NCBI GenBank assembly: GCA_038496445.1 | Contig: JALMLS010000466.1 | Coordinates: forward strand, 434,001 to 498,000 | Origin: Trichosphaerium sp. ATCC 40318 | Taxonomy: Eukaryota; Discosea; Flabellinia; Trichosidae | Length of the DNA stretch: 64,000 bases | Direction of reading: 5' to 3' | Shown: positions 61,001 to 64,000 of the stretch, one piece after another | How positions within the stretch are numbered: position 1 is the first letter of the stretch | How the letters are laid out: the number at the start of each line of letters is the position of its first letter | Notes under the pieces: model-generated | What the model was told of the DNA's origin: nothing | What the model saw: only the letters and a program-made list of their open reading frames with translations | The model's database searches: none | Position numbers and translations under genes: made by a program

Positions 61001-61606
61001 TACAGTACTCCTTTGTGTTGAAACTCTGTCAGAACTATTGTTTCGGCTAGCATCGTCTTTACTGAGAGTAATGGCGTGTTCACTCTCCACATTATCTTCG
61101 TCTGACGTAATATAAGCTGGCATGTGCTAAAGTAGAAGCGTACCGGTAAGAACTGAAATCATGGCATTAACTTCTTTGAGAGCAGATTTAAGCGTAGCTA
61201 CGCTGTCACTGGAAAGTTTTACTGATAGTACGTTCTCTGCGTTCACCTTTCGGAATCCTATCGTAACTTACTTGTTTTGTTCAAGGTTTACATGTTATAC
61301 ATACCTATGGAAAGCAATAATGAGCGTGTTTGAGGGAATTTTTCAAACTCCCTTATTTTAAGTGTTCGCGCTGTAGCTCCGTCTGTATTCGTAGTGACAG
61401 TACTTAGTACTTTGCTCAACCACCCCATTACCACCAGGACCTATAAATATTTACCATTGGCGTTACATTGTATGTGTAGTACGTCTGGCGTTCTTGCGTT
61501 ATCATTGGGCTTGAATGACTCCAACAATTTGGAAAAGGATTCCTAACAGCTAATTTAGCTCACGTTGTTGGCAATAATGTACTTTAGGGATGGTATCCTC
61601 CGACAT
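58095..61606 (-). CDS. PUB domain plus two BTB domains plus Ala/Glu/Lys-rich tail
   Basis: Exons 1-4 splice to MSEDTIPKESFSKLLESFKP, ARTPDVLVVMGWLSKVLSTV, REFEKFPQTRSLLLSIGFRK and DSVATLKSALKEVNAMIS, a PUB/PUG-like helical domain of the type that binds p97/Cdc48 tails. A Ser/Asp linker (SDEDNVESEHAITLSKDDAS) and a basic KKGKKKATKKYRT patch follow. BTB 1 is FTDVIFLVKA, GTPIPAHSYVIRVRCPNMFT and VALERVLHYIYTGLF. BTB 2 is FKLKGDVVPCHKAVLVEASQ, EFKTLFAALKEG and SFDALLRWIYFRNTD. The last exon (58095-59009) is a 300-residue charged, repeat-rich helix ending RGMISRFEVKN. BTB proteins often dimerise and bind Cullin-3. I know no named protein with this order. One linker intron would be only 27 nt. Confidence 0.75.
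58320..58600. repeat. Degenerate coding repeats in the charged tail
   Basis: Related units of about 50-110 bp encode alternating AKAAAKSARAEAKEAA and EAEAQEAARQEAEAKAEAK blocks on the minus strand. The same DNA read on the plus strand yields long Ser/Ala/Leu-rich open frames that are artefacts of the repeat. Confidence 0.75.
60679..60698. repeat. 20-bp perfect palindrome inside an intron
   Basis: TTAAAACAAGCTTGTTTTAA lies in the intron just 5' of the first BTB domain region. In RNA it would fold into a 10-bp stem with almost no loop, so a DNA-level role is likelier, if any. Confidence 0.6.
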
Positions 61607-61956
61607 GGCTTTGTCTTATGGGATGGAATAGAATGGCAACTATTGACTTTTGTTGATCGTGGTTTTTAAAGTTGCAAAAAGCGCTCTCCTACCTCGCTCA
61701 TGCTAAAAGAGGGTCGACCAAGGTGTTTTAAAAAAATTACGGCAGAATCGAGGTGTACTGTTGTTTCCTTTTAGGGTTAACGCCATCATTGCGTTATCGT
61801 TGATATACGAGTATCTGGCGCTGTTTATTTCGCGCAACTATGCAGTTAATGTACAATTCCTTGCCTAGCGAAACACCAAAAAGAAAAGATGAACGGTGGT
61901 TGTTGCTTTGTTAAACAATTCTTAAACGGACAATCTCATTTTATGTAAAAACTTGT
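61607..61956. other. Intergenic, no gene seen
   Basis: Between the start of the PUB-BTB gene and the stop of the TPR/SGNH gene, both on the minus strand. No supported ORF. Confidence 0.45.
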
Positions 61957-64000
61957 TCATTGCGATTTCTCGTTTACTTTTTCAAGTGCCTTCTCCATTA
62001 GGCTAGTATACACAGGATTTAAATGTGTACCATCAAGTTCATACTCTTTTTTTAGCTTATCATTTTCTGTAAGCAACGAATCAAAAAATTCAAGCCATTT
62101 CATTTTAGGATTACCAAGATCTATTACTTTACGCCTGAGCACTTTGTTGAACACTTTTACTATGTGCCTACACAAAATTATAATTAAAACATGCAACAAT
62201 TCACCTCTCTTTGAACCTCGCTCTTTGCGTACCTTGTGACATCAATGACTGGAATTACAGGGTGTATGTAAATAGTGTAATCGTATTTCTCCATCAGTTC
62301 AACAAGAACTTTAAGGTAGATATCAACCGTCACAGTTGCGCCTTCTTCAATATCCTATTTTTGGAAAATTGTTTAGGTCCAAAAAAAAAAAATGCTTTTT
62401 CGCTATTTTAATGAATGTGTGGCTGAAAAAGACGAAAACAAAGAGAATAGGAGTGAAACATATAGAATAAACTCTAACGATTGTTTTTAGGGTAAATTGT
62501 TTTGCTCTTGTCTTCTGTCAAGCATGGTTTTTGTAAGAAAAAAAAAAGAGTTTTCTGGTTTGTGATGCTGTCTTACCTTGTATCTACACTTCTGTACTGA
62601 TATAACAAATCCTTCGCGACAATCTATTTCACCAAATACAAATATAATATGAGATCCTTTCGGTACAGTTGGCACTACATTATAAAAGTTCTGTTTTGGG
62701 AAGAAATTGCTTTCAGGTCTCAAATGCCAACATTTTAACCCAGTCACAAGTTTGGGGTAAATTAGATGGTCGCTACCCTATACATTGAGTTGTTAGCAAA
62801 CCAAAAAATGTGCTAAAGCCAACACTGTCTCAAGTTTGTTCAGCTGATGTACCTTATATTTTATTGTTTGCCAAGCTGGCGTCATTGAATGACTATCACC
62901 AGCGACGTATAAGTATGGCAACTTTTTTAGAGGGAGAGTGTGATACGTCATTAATTGTTGTATGCAGCAATAGTAAGCATGCTCATTACGTATGCGTGTT
63001 TCATGCATGTTTCGGCCTTCGCGTACAGGTGCTATTTTTTGTGAGTGTTGCTGTTTGTTAACACTTTCTTTTGAATAGCGTACTTATGATATCAGTCAAC
63101 GGTTCAATGACATCCAGTGCACCCACAATATAGATTATTTTAACGAGCGTACACAGTAGTGCAAGAAGATCTAGTTCCAAGGAGTTATATGGCTGATTTG
63201 GTGGTTGAATTGGGAACGACTTCATAGGGATTTTCTGTGCAGAGTTTTCTAGTTTCGGATTAGGTGACAGCTCACAAAGCCCATTAATTTTTTTTGTACT
63301 TGGCTTGTTGGGGTTTGTACTATGAAAGTCTTCTAGGTTACCAACATGGGCAATAAGGTTGTAAATATGAGCACCAGATAAATTGGATATGTGGATATCT
63401 GGATTGTTCTTGCAAAACTTCTTTATGGCATCATATGCGTCCTTTTGTACATTAGGTAGGTAACATAAAGGTGCTAGTGTACCTGGTACTTGTTAAGAAC
63501 TTCGAGTGCATGTACGTAGTTTAGGCAATATGTAGCACTGTTAGGTTCTAAATCAAGAGCTTCCTAGTGTTTCTGGTGAGGGTGATTGTGAATCTTGAGA
63601 GTTTTATACCCCATAGAGAGTTGCAGCTTCCTTAACAGCTTTTGGGAAACAGTAAGCAGGTGGATGTTTTTGTAGCAATACGCACCTCCATTATCCTTTA
63701 TAACTAGGGCAAGAAACGCTAGTGCTGGACCGGATTGCTGTGCGCTATCCATTTCATTCTTAAGCGCTTTAACACCCGCCTTTTGTGTTAACAAGCTAAG
63801 TTGTTCTCGGACAGCCTTATTTTCTAAACAAGAATAATAGTAAGTAACATGAACGAGCTGATTTTGTTTGAATACCTGATTGTGTTATAAGTAGCTTTAA
63901 AAATACTTTGAAAGCATCACTATAAAATTTTTGATATACCATTGCTTTGCCATACTCAAACAAAGCATCAAAATTATTTTCATCTCTTCCAAGCACGTTC
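61957..64000 (-). CDS. TPR-containing SGNH/GDSL-like hydrolase (5' end beyond window)
   Basis: Minus-strand gene whose N-terminus lies past position 64000. The first visible exon, DENNFDALFEYGKAMVYQKF followed by SDAFKVFLKLL, is a TPR-like helix pair. HISNLSGAHIYNLIAHVGNL comes from a later exon. The C-terminal domain has the SGNH blocks: LYVAGDSHSMTPAWQTIKYK (block I, nucleophile Ser in GDSHS), IIFVFGEIDCREGF (a GxxDCR block in the Asn/Gly position) and ELDGTHLNPVYT (block V, DxxH). This suggests an esterase or acyl-carbohydrate hydrolase, substrate unknown. It ends EKALEKVNEKSQ. The fusion of TPRs with this SGNH subtype is known from various microbial eukaryotes, though I cannot name an ortholog. 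Confidence 0.78.

Noticed and set aside
1-64000. CRISPR arrays, rRNA, tRNA, intact transposons
   Set aside because: No regularly spaced repeats, no recognisable tRNA B-box or rRNA segments, and no transposase or reverse transcriptase motifs were seen. A covariance-model search would be needed to exclude small RNAs.

Overview
This is nuclear DNA of a compact, intron-rich microbial eukaryote. I count about 25 protein genes in 64 kb on both strands, usually separated by 80-600 bases and cut by many short introns, mostly about 40-60 nt. Donors are nearly always GTACG, GTAAG or GTATG, and TAA, TAG and TGA all serve as stops, so the code looks standard. Content is eukaryotic throughout: nuclear pore, ribosome biogenesis, meiosis, ubiquinone synthesis, F-box/WD40. 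The species cannot be named. A STAT-type SH2 protein, a LisH-DYRK kinase, an Arb2 protein and GTACG introns would suit an early-diverging fungus or an amoebozoan-like protist.

Layout. 1-3.3 kb: a degenerate Na,K-ATPase-like P-type ATPase. 3.6-5.2 kb (-): PARG-like glycohydrolase. 5.8-6.1 kb (+): tiny CPxCG protein. 6.9-9.8 kb (-): LARP4-like RNA-binding protein. 10.2-12.2 kb (-): Obg-like ATPase OLA1. 12.4-14.5 kb (-): NDC1-like pore membrane protein. 14.6-16.8 kb (-): meiotic HORMA protein (Hop1/HORMAD). 16.9-18.8 kb (-): ASNSD1-like protein. 18.9-23.7 kb (+): RRP12. 23.8-29.0 kb (-): meiotic helicase HFM1/MER3. 29.3-29.9 kb (+): mitochondrial bL17. 30.0-31.9 kb (-): Arb2 protein that appears fused to a CBM20-like domain. 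32.1-33.5 kb (-): rhomboid protease. 33.6-36.7 kb (+): LisH-DYRK kinase. 36.8-37.1 kb: leucine-rich-repeat remnant. 37.3-39.7 kb (-): STAT-like protein. 39.9-40.2 kb (+): small basic ORF. 40.2-44.1 kb (-): intact PMCA-type Ca2+ ATPase. 44.4-46.1 kb (+): NAD-dependent epimerase. 46.3-47.7 kb (+): COQ2. 48.2-50.5 kb (+): F-box/WD40 protein ending in a CaaX box. 51.0-52.4 kb (-): HEAT-repeat protein. 52.5-53.0 kb: two possible small genes. 53.3-54.7 kb (-): nitrilase. 55.0-57.8 kb (-): CTP synthase. 58.1-61.6 kb (-): PUB + two BTB + charged tail. 62.0-64.0 kb (-, runs off the end): TPR/SGNH hydrolase.

There is no operon logic. Neighbours are mostly unrelated housekeeping genes, with several divergent pairs sharing 120-330 bp promoters. 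The two meiotic crossover genes, HORMA and HFM1, lie within 7 kb of each other. The least expected items are the catalytically dead Na,K-ATPase relative, the Arb2-CBM20 fusion, the PUB-BTB-BTB architecture, the prenylatable F-box protein and the STAT. I found no rRNA, tRNA, CRISPR array or intact transposon.
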